From NCBI GenBank assembly GCA_016840945.1, contig JAEORJ010000373.1:1-6021 (forward strand): a stretch of DNA of 6,021 nt, in the 5' to 3' direction. Below, one piece after another: positions 5,628 through 6,021 of this stretch. The notes under the pieces were generated by a model. It was not told where the DNA came from. It searched no databases and saw nothing but the letters and a program-made list of their open reading frames with translations. The DNA is from Candidatus Gerdarchaeota archaeon. GTDB lineage: Archaea > Asgardarchaeota > Heimdallarchaeia > JABLTI01. How positions within the stretch are numbered: the first letter of the stretch is position 1; the number at the start of each line of letters is the position of its first letter. The translations under genes were made by a program, and so were the position numbers.

Positions 5628-6021
5628 TGTTCCTCCTTTTATTAGCTGCAAATTTTACAGCTATTGTTATAACAAAAAGTGCTGGAATTACACTCAAATA
5701 GGCAAAATCAGCAGTAAGTGATTTCAAGCTGCCTGATACAATATGAACTAATTGTTGAATAGAGGAAGTAATATTATTTAGTGTTCTTGTGTAAGAAATT
5801 TCCATTAGGTAATTCTTCAGTATGCCACCATCTGTATATTCTAAGTCAAATGAAAAAAGTATTTCATCATATGGAAAATAATCATTATGACCTGTTGTTC
5901 CATTAAATATTGCATATTTAGCAGCATTGGTCAAATCAAAATCGAATGACCAAATAGTTGTATCTTCTTTGAATTTTGTTTTAGCGTCTGCAAGGTTATT
6001 TTTACCCATGATGGTATAAGA
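5623..6021 (-). CDS. Membrane-anchored extracytoplasmic protein, paralog C (N terminus beyond window)
   Basis: The last 132 residues of a third family member. The frame is open to the window edge, and the Met at 6009 is internal because SYTIMGKNNL aligns with FPVSIMGKNSL of paralog A and SFSIQGKDTL of paralog B near their residues 190-200. Visible blocks are GKNNL (6-10), WSFDFDLT (24-31), FNGTTGHNDYFPYD (39-52), DGGILKNY (64-71), SGSLKSLTADFAYL (96-109), a membrane helix at about 106-126 and a NKRRNR tail. Two sequons are visible (N40, N83). It is closer to paralog B than to A through the GHNxYxPY block, but its pre-membrane segment SLKS.(T/S)ADF is closer to A. It ends 5 nt before paralog B, which indicates a shared transcript. 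If full length matches its relatives, about 190 residues lie outside the window. Function unknown. Confidence 0.82.
   Translation of the reverse strand, partial: SYTIMGKNNLADAKTKFKEDTTIWSFDFDLTNAAKYAIFNGTTGHNDYFPYDEILFSFDLEYTDGGILKNYLMEISYTRTLNNITSSIQQLVHIVSGSLKSLTADFAYLSVIPALFVITIAVKFAANKRRNR

Noticed and set aside
5623..6009. Reading paralog C as a complete 128-residue protein starting at ATG 6009
   Set aside because: The Met aligns with an internal Met of paralog A (SIMGKN), the frame continues to the edge, and there is no signal peptide at this position although the protein ends in a C-terminal anchor.

Overview
The window is AT-rich and reads as archaeal. It has leaderless or GGTGAT/GGAG-led starts that match the archaeal anti-Shine-Dalgarno, TATA-like promoters and T-tract terminators. 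It also carries several large, sequon-rich surface proteins, each with one C-terminal membrane anchor and a basic tail. This combination (long calcium-binding DxDxDG repeat proteins with an Fn3-like domain, plus families of signal peptide/anchor paralogs) best suits an Asgard-type archaeon (Loki/Heimdall-like). That placement is inference; no marker gene is present.

Layout, left to right. Positions 2-1441 (+) hold the 3' part of a giant-type surface protein that enters from the left edge. It has at least 12 thrombospondin type 3-like repeats, a fibronectin-III-like domain and a C-terminal transmembrane anchor, and it ends in a strong hairpin/T-tract terminator. Positions 1566-2462 (+) encode an acetamidase/formamidase family enzyme. 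Positions 2543-3088 and 3081-3545 (+) form a two-gene unit with an 8-nt overlap: a RimJ/RimL-type GNAT acetyltransferase and an O6-alkylguanine-DNA alkyltransferase (Ogt/MGMT) with all key residues in place. Positions 3583-6021 (-) hold three consecutive paralogs of an unrecognised extracytoplasmic protein family. The two complete copies have a signal peptide, an ectodomain of about 260 residues rich in N-glycosylation sequons, a C-terminal membrane helix and a Lys/Arg tail. The third runs off the right edge.

The plus- and minus-strand blocks converge at 3546-3582. On the minus strand the two right-hand paralogs are separated by only 5 nt and are probably co-transcribed. The left-hand paralog has its own TATA-like promoter behind a T13 terminator.

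The window looks like a mix of housekeeping/stress enzymes and cell-surface genes. The most novel element is the tandem paralog family, with its conserved ectodomain motifs, conserved sequon positions and a conserved segment just before the membrane helix. No tRNA, rRNA, CRISPR array, transposase or integrase was seen. No gene-free stretch exceeds about 125 bases.
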